NCBI RefSeq assembly: GCF_030272615.1
Contig: NC_081406.1
Coordinates: 164,593,521 to 164,657,520, forward strand
DNA length: 64,000 nucleotides
From: Cryptomeria japonica
Taxonomy: Eukaryota > Streptophyta > Pinopsida > Cupressales > Cupressaceae
Direction of reading: 5' to 3'
Part shown: positions 37,406 to 49,800 of the stretch, one piece after another
Layout of the letters: every line of letters begins with the position of its first letter
Position numbering within the stretch: the stretch's first letter is position 1
Translations under genes and position numbers: made by a program
Notes under the pieces: generated by a model
What the model saw: the letters and a program-made list of their open reading frames with translations, nothing else
What the model was told of the DNA's origin: nothing
The model's database searches: none

Positions 37406-38218
37406 TATCCTGATGCAAGAGCATCCTTGGTTCTTTAGAAATCTTGCATCAACAAAAAACAATAGTTGCTTTCAGTTTTCTTTCCTATTTAGTTTTGTGT
37501 TTTAGTTTCTATTTTCCACTCTAGACCCCTCTAAGTTGCTCTTTTTTTGTGTGGAGATGGATTTGGCTTCTAGAAATGTTCTTGTATGTTGATATTGGAT
37601 TTTAGTTCATTTGGATCTTTTTCCGGCAAGATTTCGCTTCCAGATTGTCTAATAGTTCTCAGTTTCCAAACCGGTTTGAATCTTAATGGCTAGATGGAGT
37701 TTCCTTATCTTGCAGAGAATTTCCTTGACTTGCTGAGCCGATTGGCAGTTCATACAATGTTCCCATATGCTTGGTCGACCTTCCTTTTGGTCCACATTTC
37801 ATTTCACTTCTTTTTCAGAGGATTTTTTTCATGCTTGGGGCTGACCTATTTACATGTTACACTTTCCCACCTTGGGGATTGTAATATTTCTTGGCTGACC
37901 CAGATGTCTTCCAGATGCTATATATTGATGTATTAGATCCTAGATGAGTATTTAGTAGACAACAAATGATTATCAAATAGATATAGATCAAATTTGAACA
38001 TCTCTTTGGTTTTAGATTGAATGTGCATTTTGTAACTAGGCCTGTTAGCCTTCTTGTAGCCCAGATGTTGTTGTCCAATTGTATTTGAATTCATGATATA
38101 AAAAAATCTCAATCTGGCATTCTCTCTATTCTGTGTTATTTTTTTCGTTGTGTTAATCTTTCTGCATGGTTCAAACAGTTCTCTTCGAGGATTCTCCAGC
38201 CGTAGTTGCATCATATCC
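37406..38218. mobile_element. solo LTR with exact target duplication
   Basis: The LTR runs from 37411 (TGATGCAAGAGC) to 38213 (GTAGTTGCATCA), 803 bp. The 8-bp terminal inverted repeats TGATGCAA and TTGCATCA are perfect. The flanks TATCC (37406-37410 and 38214-38218) form an exact 5-bp duplication. No internal domain is present, as expected after LTR-LTR recombination. Confidence 0.88.
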
Positions 38219-39225
38219 TATAAGGCCATTTTCATTGTATACTATGAGGTCCATTTTATTGTATACTAAGAGGTTGATGGAATGAAAATGAGGGTCCAAA
38301 AAGGGGTTTTAAGTGTCAACTTTAAAAAAAAAATTAAAAATATTGATCTTGGATGATGAATTGAAGATAGCTACACTAAAAATGTGAAGACACAATAGGA
38401 ACATGAGTTGTTGTGCTTTGAATATATTTTATAAATTATTATTTTAAAAAAATGGTGGATATTTAAGGGATTCAAATAAGGTGACCACACAAAGCGGTCC
38501 TATTTTGGCAAAAAGAAAAAAACATAAAATAGCTTCTAGTATGGAAGTTTATTTAGTATTTCAAAAATCACTTTAGTGAACAATTAGATAACACCATTTT
38601 GTTTATGCCCAAATTTTCTGCTAACTGTTTAATGAATATCTATTTTTTACTAATTTTAAAAGTGGGCACTTCTTAAAGGACCAAAAATTGAGTGTGATGA
38701 CACCTAATTTTTATGGAAACTAATCGAAAATCAAATTTTTATACTATGTATAAAAGAGAGTCTATTTTCTAAAAATATATTAATTTGAATTTTGACAAAG
38801 TAAAAAATGAAGCAAAAAATTCCATATATAGGTTTTTGATAAATAAATAGAGACACTAACTAAAGAAATTAAAGATCAAAACCTTAACATACTCGAAATG
38901 TAAAAAATATTGCATGGTTAAAAAGCTAAGATGGAGTTTAGTGTTATTGTGGTATTTTTAATTATATATTGAAAGATGTGCAAATTAGTTGGATTACATG
39001 CATGACATTGTGTCATTTTTAAAAAATTATCACAAACATGTTTGTCATCATTGAAATGTTAGTCCAACCCAAAGGGTTAGATTCCCAAGGAAGCCTAAAA
39101 TTTCAAAATAACCAAATAAAATAGCAATGCAAGCACATTATAATGTACTTGTGTTATGTCTTAGTAGTGACCAATATCAAGCCAAAACATACTCACATTT
39201 TAAAGAAGCAAAAATTCCTCTCATT
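38219..39225. other. nothing recognised
   Basis: AT-rich sequence. ATTGTATACTA-GAGGT occurs twice near 38236 and 38258; otherwise no structure was seen. Confidence 0.45.
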
Positions 39226-39685
39226 CTATTCTCTCTCTCTCTTTGCCTTCTTTTATAAATATAAGTGGCATTTTTTATGTGTTTACTTTCTTATATTTTA
39301 AGTTATATTTCATGTATACAATTTTAGGATGCTTGAGAATGGGTTTGTAGCTCTACGAGTTATAATGTAGATTATAGCTTTTCAAATATCTTATAATTTT
39401 TTAAACTTTGTCAAATTTTAGTAATCATTGGTCTCCTATCATATATTTGTTTTTATCTCTCTATGACACTTTCTTTGTCTCCTTCAAGCTCTGGACCCAT
39501 CTCTCTCTCCCTATCACTCTCCCTTTCCCTCTCTCACACCCTCTTTCTCTCTTTACTCTTTATCTCTGCTCTCCCTCTCTCTACTTATCATTATCTACCC
39601 TATCACTCTCTCTCTACTTATCTCTACCTACCCTCTCCCTCTCTCCCTCCCTCCCTACCTCTACTTCTCTGCATACCTCTCAATC
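39226..39685. repeat. CT-rich microsatellite clusters
   Basis: CTCTCTCT at 39229-39242, and a longer imperfect pyrimidine tract with CTCT, CCCT and TACC units at 39475-39670. Open frames of Leu/Ser runs here are artefacts. Confidence 0.85.
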
Positions 39686-39699
39686 AGTAAATCAACCAC

Positions 39700-40420
39700 A
39701 TAAGAAAACTTACAATCAATAAATCACTACTTGCATGATGCAAGATTAATCAAAACTAATTAAGCCATGCATATGTGATAAAATATCCATCGGATTTCTT
39801 ATAAATTATGTATTAATATATATATAAATTATCTATTCATAATTTTATCTAGTATCAACAATTTCCAATCCCTTTATAATAAAATGTGACTATATTTTAT
39901 AGAGGAAGTCATCCAAACTTAGAACAAAATTGGTTGGTACATAGATCATTTTATGATTAGTGCTATAAATTTAATTGGAGTTAAATATTTTAGGTAGGAT
40001 TACTTGATCCATTGATCTTTAAAAAATTTCAATCCTAGTTTCTAGAAATAGAGTACAAATTTCAAGGTATGTTAGCCTTTAGCAATTACCCATTTCCTAA
40101 ATTATAATTATAATTAAAACACGAGTTCCAAGGAACATGTTTAAATGTGGAAAGTCAAAATTAACAGTTCAATACATAAAATTTTATAAGATAAATACCT
40201 TTATCCATCATTATCATTTTCTAGTATATCTACTTTGATCACTACATTATTTTTATCTTCCTTTACCCTTTTCCCATAAGCATTGTTAGAGCTATATTTT
40301 GTAAGTCCCAATTGGGTTAATCCAAGATGAGATATCTAGATTTCACTATCTCATAAACCCTTAATAAATAATGTCTTTTAATTATATTCATTTTTTATTT
40401 TTTGTCACAAAAATTTTCAC
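39700..40420. other. nothing recognised
   Basis: AT-rich sequence between the CT tract and the left flank of the nested Ty3 cluster. Confidence 0.45.
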
Positions 40421-40424
40421 CCTT

Positions 40425-40982
40425 GCTAAGCTATCAACTCAACAACCTTGTGAAAAATGGAAACAACCTCAAAGTTTAGGACTTGTGCAAGGGGGTTGAA
40501 TCTCTCGATAAGGTTGAATTACTTTCTAATATTATTTTACAATGTTGAACCAAACCAATAATTATAGACCCTACTCTAAACATATCCTAATAGCTTGTAC
40601 AGAAGGAAAAGGAGGAGAAAAATACAAAAAAGAAAAGCAGGTGATGGACCAAGATGAGAAAATTATCTCTATGCTCCTAAATGACACAATGAATCAACTC
40701 AAAAACCATAGAGATTCCAAATATTAATTTTTATTGATGATTAAGCATGATCATGAAGGTTAGAGTTAGTGTATATTGAAAGGAAAAAAAGATGTCCATA
40801 TGAAATAATAACAAATGAGATTTAACACAACATATATGTAAGAAAATAAATGAAACATATACAATCATACAAGATTCAAATAAAGGAAAAAATGATGAGT
40901 TCAATTCATTCAAAGGCTAGAGACTAAACTTACAACTTTGTAGATGTGAAAGCAAAATTTACAACTCTACAAGAGAAATGAT
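40425..40982 (-). repeat. probable 3' LTR, first half
   Basis: Aligns with 58470-59030 (for example CCTAATAGCTT and CATGATCATGAAGGTT). It breaks exactly at ATGAT (40978-40982), where another LTR element is inserted. Confidence 0.75.
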
Positions 40983-41299
40983 TGTAAAAGTTGATAATCA
41001 ACCACATGAGCCAGAAATATTTTGAAAGAAAAACACTTGTCATACAAAATAAACCAAGAAAGATTTTGTGATATATAATAGCCAAATAATTCTATATTAT
41101 TACACAAACAATGATTGGAGATACAATTATAATGAATAAATCAGTCCATATAACGGATGAAAGAAACCCTAGGTGCATATCCTAATGCTAGAAAAGCAAA
41201 CTCTAGAAAAAAAAACACACAAAGTTTAGCTTAAGTGAAATAGTAATTAAAGGACCTAATTAATAAAAATTACATGATTGTACTAAAATCACTCAACCA
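40983..41299 (-). repeat. 3' LTR of the inserted Ty3 element
   Basis: Runs from TGTAAAAGTTG to ACTCAACCA on the plus strand. It aligns with 45287-45673, which has about 65 extra bases near 45510. Confidence 0.85.
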
Positions 41300-41307
41300 C
41301 CCCCCTT
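41300..41307 (-). other. polypurine tract
   Basis: AAGGGGGG on the minus strand, directly before the 3' LTR start TGGTTGAGT. Confidence 0.75.
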
Positions 41308-41824
41308 AAGATTAACTTAGGGATAAGATAAAGAGCTAATATGAATGCAAAATGCTTGCATGAATGAGTCCAAACAACTAGGCCTAATCAGGTACTCATT
41401 TATAAAACAATGCAACTCTCACAACCATATGAAAGGAGAAAACCCAATGGGACAACTTCTATCCAAAAAAGAGAAATTAAAATGGAAATATGATGTATGG
41501 AGGAAACAATGATACCCCAAAGAAATTCATACATCGTGTATATACAATCAAGTATCCCTTCATAGGAAGGAAAGAGAGAGACTACATATCCCCCATAATA
41601 TATAATTTCATGCATAAATGGCGAGTGCTTGAAGACAAAACATAGTCCAATGTCTAGAAACAACATTTCTCCCATTGGGAAGAAGATAAACCAAGTAAAA
41701 ATATAGGAATGCTTTCCATTCTAGATAAGAATTTGTAGGAAGCAAAATCTAAATGTATGATTATGATGTTTCTAAAATTTTCTTATGTGTGGCCAATAAC
41801 TTAGAAGATGATGCCACAAACTAA

Positions 41825-42226
41825 TTAGGTGCATAACAAATTACAATAAAAGGTGACAAACAAGGAACCACTAGACACTGATCTTGAACAAGCTCCAAAG
41901 ACAAATAAATGTGACAATAGGTGCATCACAACTATCATCAAATAGGAGATACAAACTCTCAAATATCTCCTCCAAAACTTAAATGTGAGAGTCCACAAAC
42001 AATGAAGAATGTTTGTCAAAAAATAATGCCAATTAAGAAGATAAATAGATGAATTATTATGTTTAAAAGGAATAAGAGTCTCAATCAATGAAGGTAAAAC
42101 TACTATCTTTATAGGTGGAGAAGGAACAACTTGATATTTTAATGCACACTCAAGCAAGAGTTGAAAAGTAGCATGTGGAAAATTATGAGACTTCGTGTCC
42201 ATGTTGATTGCCCTCACAATATACAC
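41825..42226 (-). pseudogene. unidentified reading frame in the inserted Ty3 element
   Basis: The frame of 133 codons has sequence such as LPSLIETLIPFKHNNSSIYL and a hydrophobic C-terminal half. It lies between the integrase and the 3' LTR. I recognise no family; it may be captured DNA or a decayed extra frame. Stops follow on both sides. Confidence 0.3.
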
Positions 42227-42850
42227 CTACAACCCTTATATATGATTCATTCCTCAAGTTAGTCTGAAAAAATTATACAAAACCAAAAACCCTCAATACA
42301 AATAGAGACCTAATTTGCATGTATTCCAAAAGGAAACAAACGAGATCTTTGAGTACTTGATGGAAATTGTACAAAAGGGACCCAAGATCTTGATGTAACC
42401 AAATTACAACCAGACATTCACCATTAAAAGAATCATAAAGAATGAGATAAAAAATGAATGAAACCAGATCAAGACTTCTTCTTTATTCTCCAAGGAATAT
42501 ACTTCTACAATGAAAAGAAAACACCAATTTAACTACAATCCAAAAATTACCATTTTTGGTAGATTTTCACAAAATCAGTTTTGTCATTTTTGGTAATTTC
42601 TAAAACTACTCAGATGATTATGAAAATTTCCAATTATTAATAATTATCTCAAGAAACACTACTTGTCAACCCTCTAAGAGATTACATGCATAAATTAAAA
42701 AGATATTGCAAAAAAATTCTAGAAAATCTCGAAAAAACACTAAAAGGCAATTTTGAGGCCTTAGATGAAAGATTCAGGCCCTAAAAAGTTGATTTTTCCA
42801 AGGCCCTATTGAACTAGGTTCGGTTAGAAATCCAAAACAGCTCCTCATGA

Positions 42851-42925
42851 TGCATCTCCATGTCAAATCTTAGCCCAAATGAACAACCAAGTCAAAAGTT
42901 ATGACCGTCGGAAGTCCCTGCATCA
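42851..42925. repeat. 75-bp direct repeat, copy 1
   Basis: Matches 44391-44465 at about 66 of 75 positions. The pair brackets the integrase region. Confidence 0.85.
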
Positions 42926-43110
42926 TTCTCCTTTGGTTGAAAAGAATGCAACTCCTACAAGTTCCTATCCTCAAACTGCTGCCACTAAGAGTGATCCAAC
43001 TTCTTCAATTCCTACTCTATAATCCATGTTCTCTCTATTGGTGCTAAGCCTCCCCACTATACCAAATATCTGTGGTATTCTTTTTGTCAAGTATGAACAA
43101 ACCTCTTATC

Positions 43111-44390
43111 TTAAATCTCTGCAATCTTTTCTTTCTTCTTGCTCAGGAGTGTCTCCTGCCATTTTACTTCTTCATCACTGGAATTAGCATGATATTCACC
43201 ATGGGAAACATATAAATCAGAAGTATTAAACACAGGGTAAATAGACATACCATCAGGCAATTCTACCTCATAAGCATTGCCATTGATTTTCTTGAGAATC
43301 TTGCATGGACCAATTTTATTATATTTTAGTTTGTGGTATGTTCCCATAGGAAACCTATCTCTTCTCAAATAGACCATCATAATATCACCTACAGTAAATA
43401 CTTGATGTCTTCGACCCACATACATTGAGGATTTTTACTTATCATTACTCTCCTGTAACTTTTGTCTGACTTCTTTCTGCAATTTTTGAAGGTGTTTTGT
43501 AAATGCTTCCCCATCATCACTGATTCTATCACCCAGTGGTAGTTGCACCAAATATAGAAAAACCTTAGGAATCCTACCATAAACAATTTGAAAGGGTGAT
43601 TTACCAGTTGATCTATTCAAAGAACTATTGTAAACAAATTTTGCTTGGGGTAATGCCAAACCCCATTGCTTGGGCTTCTCTCCAACAATGCACCTTAACA
43701 AATTCCCCAGACTTCAATTGACCACCATTGTTTGCTCATCTGTTTGAGGGTGATAGGCACTCCTAAACTGTAACTTTGTTGCGATATTTTTCCATAAATT
43801 CCTTTAGAAGTGACTCAAGAATTTCACTTCTTGATCAGAGGTGATAGTTTTTGGAACACCATGCAGTCGAACAATTTCACTGAAGAATAATTCTGCCACC
43901 TTAGTTGCATCATTGGTTTTCTTGCAAGCAATCAAATGTGTCATTTTAGAGAGCCTATCAACAACAACAAATATGGAATCATTACCTCATTGAGTATTTG
44001 GTAACCCCAATACAAAGTCCATGCTCAAATATGTCCATGGGTCTGTGGGTATGGGCAATGGCAAATAAAACCATATATTCTATGTGTCCTTTAGCTACTT
44101 GACAAATCTTGCATCTTGCCACATGTCTGGTTATGTCTCTTTTCATCTTTGGCCAATAGTATTTATCTTCTATTAAGGCTATTGTTTTATCCTTTCCAAA
44201 ATGTCCAGCCATACCAGTGCTACGAAATTCTCGGATAATATTTTCTCTCATAGAACCATCTGGAATGCATAACTATTTTCCTTTGAATAGATAGCCACCC
44301 TGAATAAGATATTCACCTTGAATGTTATCCATATTTCTAGGTACTTTATTTCTCAATTGGTCTGTGATCTCCCCAAAATTGTCAAATTCA
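43111..44390 (-). pseudogene. Ty3 integrase
   Basis: From the right, the zinc-finger region reads AGHFGKDKTIALIEDKYYWP and RHVARCKICQVAKG. The core follows with [12 protein letters not shown] (first catalytic Asp) and [12 protein letters not shown] (second Asp). The third acidic residue should lie in HPQTDGQTE, but here the stretch reads HPQTDEQTM, so Glu is lost. LAKFVYNSSLNRSTGKSPF-like core end (43435-43701) and a GPY/F-type C-terminal domain (IGPCKILKKINGNAYEVELP, 43111-43425) complete it. A few stops and frameshifts occur near 43430, 43700 and 43980. The pol region upstream is cut at 44390, exactly where the 75-bp repeat begins. Confidence 0.85.
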
Positions 44391-44465
44391 TACATCTCCA
44401 CATCAAATCTTAGCCCAAACGAACAACTGATTCAAAAGTTATGATCGTCAGAAGTCCCTGCATCA
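44391..44465. repeat. 75-bp direct repeat, copy 2
   Basis: Same orientation as 42851-42925. Nearly all differences are transitions. Confidence 0.85.
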
Positions 44466-44744
44466 AATATGAATAGGGGACTCGAAGATATTTTTTTCAT
44501 GTGTGAAAGTCAAAAAATAGAGTCCAAATGTGTAAGATGTGACCCCATAAGTGCAAAAATGAAGGTTGAATTTAGAGGCGTGGTACAAAAAATTGGTGTA
44601 GAATCTAATAAAACCACTTGTAGAATCAGATCAGTTCTAGAATCAAATTTTTAAGATATCTCATTTACCTCATTTTAACTATGTAAACAAAGTTATGGGT
44701 AAAAAACCAACCACATGTCAATTAAGGCTTCAAAGACTTGAAGG

Positions 44745-44945
44745 GTTCCCAAAAATGAAAAATTTCTAAAAATAGAAACTTTTCACAAATAGAAAGTTTC
44801 CTAAATTAGTAATTTTCCAAAAATAGAGACCTTCCAAAAATTAAATAGTTCTAAAAATATAAACTTTCCTAAAATATAAATTTTCTCAAAATGGAGACTT
44901 TTTGAAAACGAAAACTTGCCGAAAATGGAAACTTTTCAAAGAAAC
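44745..44945. repeat. degenerate 17-18-bp minisatellite
   Basis: About eleven variants of AAAATAGAAACTTTTCC in tandem. They lie in the untranslated region between the primer site and the coding remnant. Confidence 0.75.
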
Positions 44946-45275
44946 TTTATAATTTTTTTCGCAAAGAATTCCCTGATCTTCGATATTGACAAGAAATTTT
45001 AGGGTTCTTAGGCCTCTTGGGCACTATGGTGACCTCTATTTGGATCCAAATTGCCCAATATATTTAGCTACCCCCAAATTTTGCCTCAACTTTCATTCCC
45101 TCATCCAAATTAAGACAAATTTTCAGTAACTTAAATTTTGATGAAACAATAGTCAAAATCTTAGGGTTTTTTGATGCTGTGAACGTGATGGAAACTTCCA
45201 TTTGAGAAAAAAGTATACAAAATTTTACCCTAGTTTGGATCCCTCAAGCATGCATATAGGAACTTGGAAAAATAT

Positions 45276-45286
45276 CTCTAATACCA
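45276..45286 (-). other. primer binding site
   Basis: TGGTATTAGAG on the minus strand, abutting the 5' LTR end (CTTCTACA). It resembles the site for initiator Met-tRNA. Confidence 0.8.
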
Positions 45287-45673
45287 TGTAGAAGTTGATG
45301 ATCAACCATAGGAGCCAAGAATCATCTACAAGAAAAACACCTATCACACAAAAGAGATCAAAAAAATATTGTATGCTTTATAACAACTAAAAATTTCTAT
45401 ATTATTGCACAAATAATGATCAAAGATACAATTACAATGAATTTATCAATCCTTATAAAGGATGAATGAAGCCCTAGGTGCAAACCTTAATGCTAAAATA
45501 AGGAGAACTAAAGAAATGAATTTTAGGATATAAATTAAGCTCAACAACAACTAAAATAAAGCTAGAAAAGTAAAATATAGATAAAAAAATACCTAAGCTT
45601 AGTTTAAGTGAAAAAGTATTTAAAGGACATAATTAATAAATAGTTAGATAATTATCCTAAAATTACTTCAACA
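45287..45673 (-). repeat. 5' LTR of the inserted Ty3 element
   Basis: Runs from TGTAGAAGTTG to ACTTCAACA on the plus strand; homologous to 40983-41299. Confidence 0.85.
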
Positions 45674-46025
45674 ATGATGGAGTAGAGAGATATCTCCAAA
45701 ACAACATGGAGAGGACCATTGGATAAGATTAAGAAAATCACTTTATAGATCAAGTATGATTGAGATGTTGACAATTTTAGTTTTAACCCTAACTTGCTAA
45801 GGTTAACAACTAGGATGATCTGGTAGCAATCAAATCAAAAAAATTATTGTGGTCTATATGATCTAGTCCTTCTAAAGAAAATGAAAAACTTTCATTAATT
45901 TTGGTTCCTAGAGGGTGAAAGCCTACACAATATGGGCAGCTCTAGGTTCTAATGACATGCTTCTATTAATAAACGGGACACCTAGAAGCCATAACTCAAT
46001 GAGGGGTGATTTATCTTTCTTTTCA
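45674..46025 (-). repeat. probable 3' LTR of the older Ty3 element, second half
   Basis: Continues the alignment to the other copy (about 59021-59372), for example AACTAGGATGATCT and TCATTAATTTTGGT. It starts with the second ATGAT of the target duplication. Confidence 0.75.
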
Positions 46026-46474
46026 AAATCATGACAAGTCTAACTCTTTGTGGGCATGCAGGGAGTGGTAAAACTTAAGGTTATGAAAATATATCAACTT
46101 TCTTAAGGGCAAGGCGCTAGGAACATGATTGATCAAATCAATGAAAAGTCATGCTTCAAAGTTATGACTTGAACACTAACAACTTCAAAGAGTCATAAAA
46201 ATGCCAATATTTGTCCAACATCTGGAGGATTATTTCTTTCTAAGACTACAAAATCTATGTTCCTTTTAATCCATTAGGAATGCAATCAAGTATAACATTA
46301 AGTTCATTAAATTTTTCCACTTATCCTCCTATTGAATTTTTTTCTAAGAACCAAAGCTAAATGCCAAAACAATTCAAAATTTGTAATCCCCTTGAGGGAA
46401 GCAATATGTGTACAAGGTCTTCCTAGAAAGAAAACAATACCTATCTAATATTTACATGACCATCAAACCTTCTT

Positions 46475-49200
46475 TAGAAGCAAGGTTTGAGATGGATCCC
46501 ATTCACTGGGATTGGCATAACTTCAGCATCTAGCCTAGAAATATGAAATGAATTAGCTTACTTGTAGCTAGTAATAACATAGTCACCACTCTAGATAGCA
46601 TAAAACTTAGAGATTCTTCTTGGTTTGGCCCTACTTGTATCCCAATTGAGAACTAGATATCTCTCTTTGAAAGTCTTTCTAGTAGCCCTTTTGTCAAAAA
46701 AAAAATTGACCCATACTTGACGAGTCTCTAGTTTATGCATAGCTCTTGATTTTTTATTTCTTCTAGCTACATTACCTTATCTATCCTAACTATCGTGATA
46801 TCATTTTCTACTAAATTTAGCTGATTTACTAATTCAGGGGAAGGTAACTTTAATGATAGTGGAATCCTTTGTTCCCTTCCATAGATTAGCATGGAAGAAG
46901 AGTTAACAATATCTCTCTTGGGTGTAATTCTATGATCCCATAAGGTTGTCTTCAACCCGTTATGCCAAGACCTCTAATTATCTCCTAGTATTCTCTTAAT
47001 TATTTTGATGAGGTTCTTGTTGGAGGAATCACTTAAGCCATTACCTTGAGGTTAATAGTTTTATGATTCTTTTAGGTATATACCATGTTTAATAGTCCAA
47101 GAACTTATTTGGGCTTGAACAAAGCCTTGCATTACCTAATATGATGGTAGAGACGGTACCAAATATGATCATAATTATATCAAGGAAATATAGTGCTAAA
47201 GTCTTAGTGGATTCCAAGTTCAATATAACTATTGATATATGCCTTGTAAAGTAATCTGTAGCTGCCAAGATCCATATGTGACTAACACTAGAAGGTGGAT
47301 TTATCATGCCAATTTATGAACTTATTTACCATATTGTGTGAATGACTAGTCTACTTGAATATAATGAATAGGAAAGGCAAATAAGTTTTTCTTTCCTGAC
47401 AGGAAAATGCATTCTTTGTAATCCTTCACCCATCTATGTGAGTCATTAAATAAGGTTGAGCAATAATAACTAGACCTAATTATCTTTATTACCATGGTCC
47501 TTGCAAAGAAATTACAATGTAAAGGGCCATCATGAAACTATTCTAATAACTTGCTAACCAAATTGTAGTTTATGCATCCTAGTAAGCCTCCACTAGAGTC
47601 TTTTTTGAAACTATACCATCCACTAAAACATAGGGAATGAAATGTAACTTGAAATGCCTTCTTTTGGTCCTATCAAGATCTAGAGAATACCTACCTTCTG
47701 ACAAGAAGGTAGTCATGTCCCTTACCCAGCTGATTTGGGTGTCATTGTTGGCTGATTGATCTTCTTGTAACACAATGGCAACCTCTTTAGGAATTTCAAA
47801 TGATTAGACATGCTAACATAGGCCCTTGCCTCTTACAAGATTGGTGATTTTGATATTTATGTCATATTCCATGATGTTGATGATCCATCCAACTCTATTA
47901 TTCTTGATGTCCCTATTCAAAAGGAAATCGTTGGTGTTTGCATGTGGACTCAAGAGCTAGATCCACTTGTTGAATTTAATATTTCTAAATTTCCTCAATT
48001 CTCTATAAATGGTGAGTACTTTCTTCTCTACATAATTTTACTTAAGTTAATCATCTTTTACTGGCGCATTGAAGAAACAAATGGGTTGCTCTAAATTTTA
48101 GTTGTTTGACTATTTTAGAAAAAATGATATGACTAATTATCCTTCAAAGGTATAGTGTAGGAAATAATTTTCATAGTTAGGATTGACAAAATTTTGATCT
48201 TGAGTGATCGCTTACTTGTTCTTTTAAAAACTAGCCTTCCCCTCCTTGGTCCAACTATGTGCTAAATTCTTCTTTGACATGGAGGTGATATATTTTACCA
48301 TAATAGATAGATTGGGGATGAACCTCCTAGTGAAGTTAATCTTACTAAGGAACATTTCTAATCCTTTTTGTGACTGGAGTGGAAGAAAATTAATAGGTTC
48401 CACTTATTTTGAATCAATGACTAGGTTATCTTTAGATACAGTGTTCCCTAATAATTTTCCTTGATCATTAGCAAACACACATATTCTTGGATTCAAGGAC
48501 AAACCATATTCCCTATATTTCATGAATACTCTCTCAAGATGATCAAAATATTGATCTTCTTACTTTAAATAAATAGTTATATCATCAAGGTAAATAAACA
48601 CAAATATGATAATACACCTTTAAAGGTCATGTCCATTGCTCTTTGAAAGGTAGAAACTTCATTGGTTTTGCTAAGAGGAATTTTACAATAGGAACAGGTT
48701 CCCTAGTTAGTTCTAAATTAAAACTTAAATTGATTTTAGTTTTGGACTAAAATCTTATTGTAATAGAAATATCAATCCAAGAATGAAAATATTTTTGAGA
48801 CACTAAGCTTTCGTAGAATTTGTTACATGGAGTGGAGGGGATAATGATCCTTTAGAGAGGATCCATAGCTAATTCCTTCCTCATTAGCGACTCTATTATA
48901 AGGATTTATTGGCCTTTAATTTTCTCTATTAGGTTTTACATTTGGATCTAATTATATAGTGTGTTGGGATAAACCTGGATTAAAACCTTTCAAATATTTA
49001 TAGGTTCATCATCACACTTTTGATAAATCTGAACAAAGGTTTCTTGTTTAGTTATGGAGAATACCTTTCCCAAATTGAAGGTCTTTCCCCTAGCAACATC
49101 AACTAATCTATAGTCATACTTCTTTGTAGCTAGGATCATTTTCTTGATCCTAAGTTTATCATCTAAGTTGAATATGCCTTACAAGCTGACAAGAGCTTTA
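46475..49200 (-). pseudogene. Ty3 reverse transcriptase and integrase, heavily decayed
   Basis: The reverse transcriptase is readable near 48240-48640: STFQRAMDMTFKG, then YLDDITIYL with the catalytic pair, SLNPRICVFANDQGKLLG, FLSKINFTRRFIPNLS and HSWTKEGKA. Towards 47500 a degraded RT-linked RNase H follows. The integrase core appears at 47089-47307 (WILAATDYFTRHIS, first Asp kept; the second position reads LGN). The C-terminal part appears at 46700-46960 (YGREQRIPLSLKLPSPELV), and pol ends near 46475. Dozens of stops and several frame changes mean it is an old copy. Confidence 0.75.
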
Positions 49201-49302
49201 CGAATTTTTTTTTGAATTGAATTGCATGATCTAGTGGTCTTGTAGCATAGACTAATTTTTAGTAGAAATTTTTTGTTTCTTTAGCATGAAATTGGAATAT
49301 TT

Positions 49303-49800
49303 TTAATCACTTTTAAATAACTTCCAATTTTCTTGATTATCTGGGACAACGAGCCCCACAACAAGCCTGATGTGTTGTTCCTTCTCATTTGTGACATGTG
49401 CTAGTATGTTATACTGAGCACCAATTACTGGAAGTCTATTTAACATGTTTTTTCTCTGATTTCTAATGATTCTTTGGATGTTGAAGGATTTAAAACCTTC
49501 AATCAAGTGCCAAAATCTATGTTCGTGTGATTTGAATAAGTTGTTCTTGGCTATGTTTTTGTTTTTGACTAGATTAGCCACTAACTTACTATCTCCAAAA
49601 AATTGTAGTGATCTTATCTTTCTCTTTTGTGCAAGTTGGAGATCATGGATAAGGGATTCATACTCAAGTACACTATTAATGCAATTAAACTGAAGCTTAA
49701 AAGAGAATCAATATATCTCCCGATTAGGAGAAAAGTACATTACACTAGCATCAACACCATTCTTATTTTTTGAACCTTTAAAAATACACTCCATAGTCCC
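49303..49800 (-). pseudogene. archaeal-type RNase H located before the reverse transcriptase
   Basis: The minus-strand frame reads FKGSKNKNGVDASVMYF, then LQFNCINSVLEYESLIHDLQ, SLQFFGDSKLVANLVKNKN and LIEGFKSFNIQRI. It is an RVT_3-type RNase H as found in some plant Ty3 elements. The first catalytic Asp, normally in DGS, reads Lys (KGS). Glu of LEYES and Asp of FGDSK remain. It stands between the protease and the reverse transcriptase. The fragment at 20047-20239 belongs to the same family. Confidence 0.75.

Larger units (their letters stand above)
40983..45673 (-). mobile_element. Ty3 element inserted in the older LTR
   Basis: LTRs 40983-41299 (317 bp) and 45287-45673 (387 bp) bound a 4-kb interior. 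The flanks are ATGAT at 40978-40982 and 45674-45678, an exact 5-bp duplication. A primer site (45276-45286) directly adjoins the 5' LTR and a polypurine tract (41300-41307) adjoins the 3' LTR, so the sense is minus. Integrase is present; gag, protease and reverse transcriptase are missing. The copy at 58470-59372 preserves the unoccupied target. Confidence 0.9.

Noticed and set aside
39408-39722. Leu/Ser-rich frames
   Set aside because: Products of a CT microsatellite tract.
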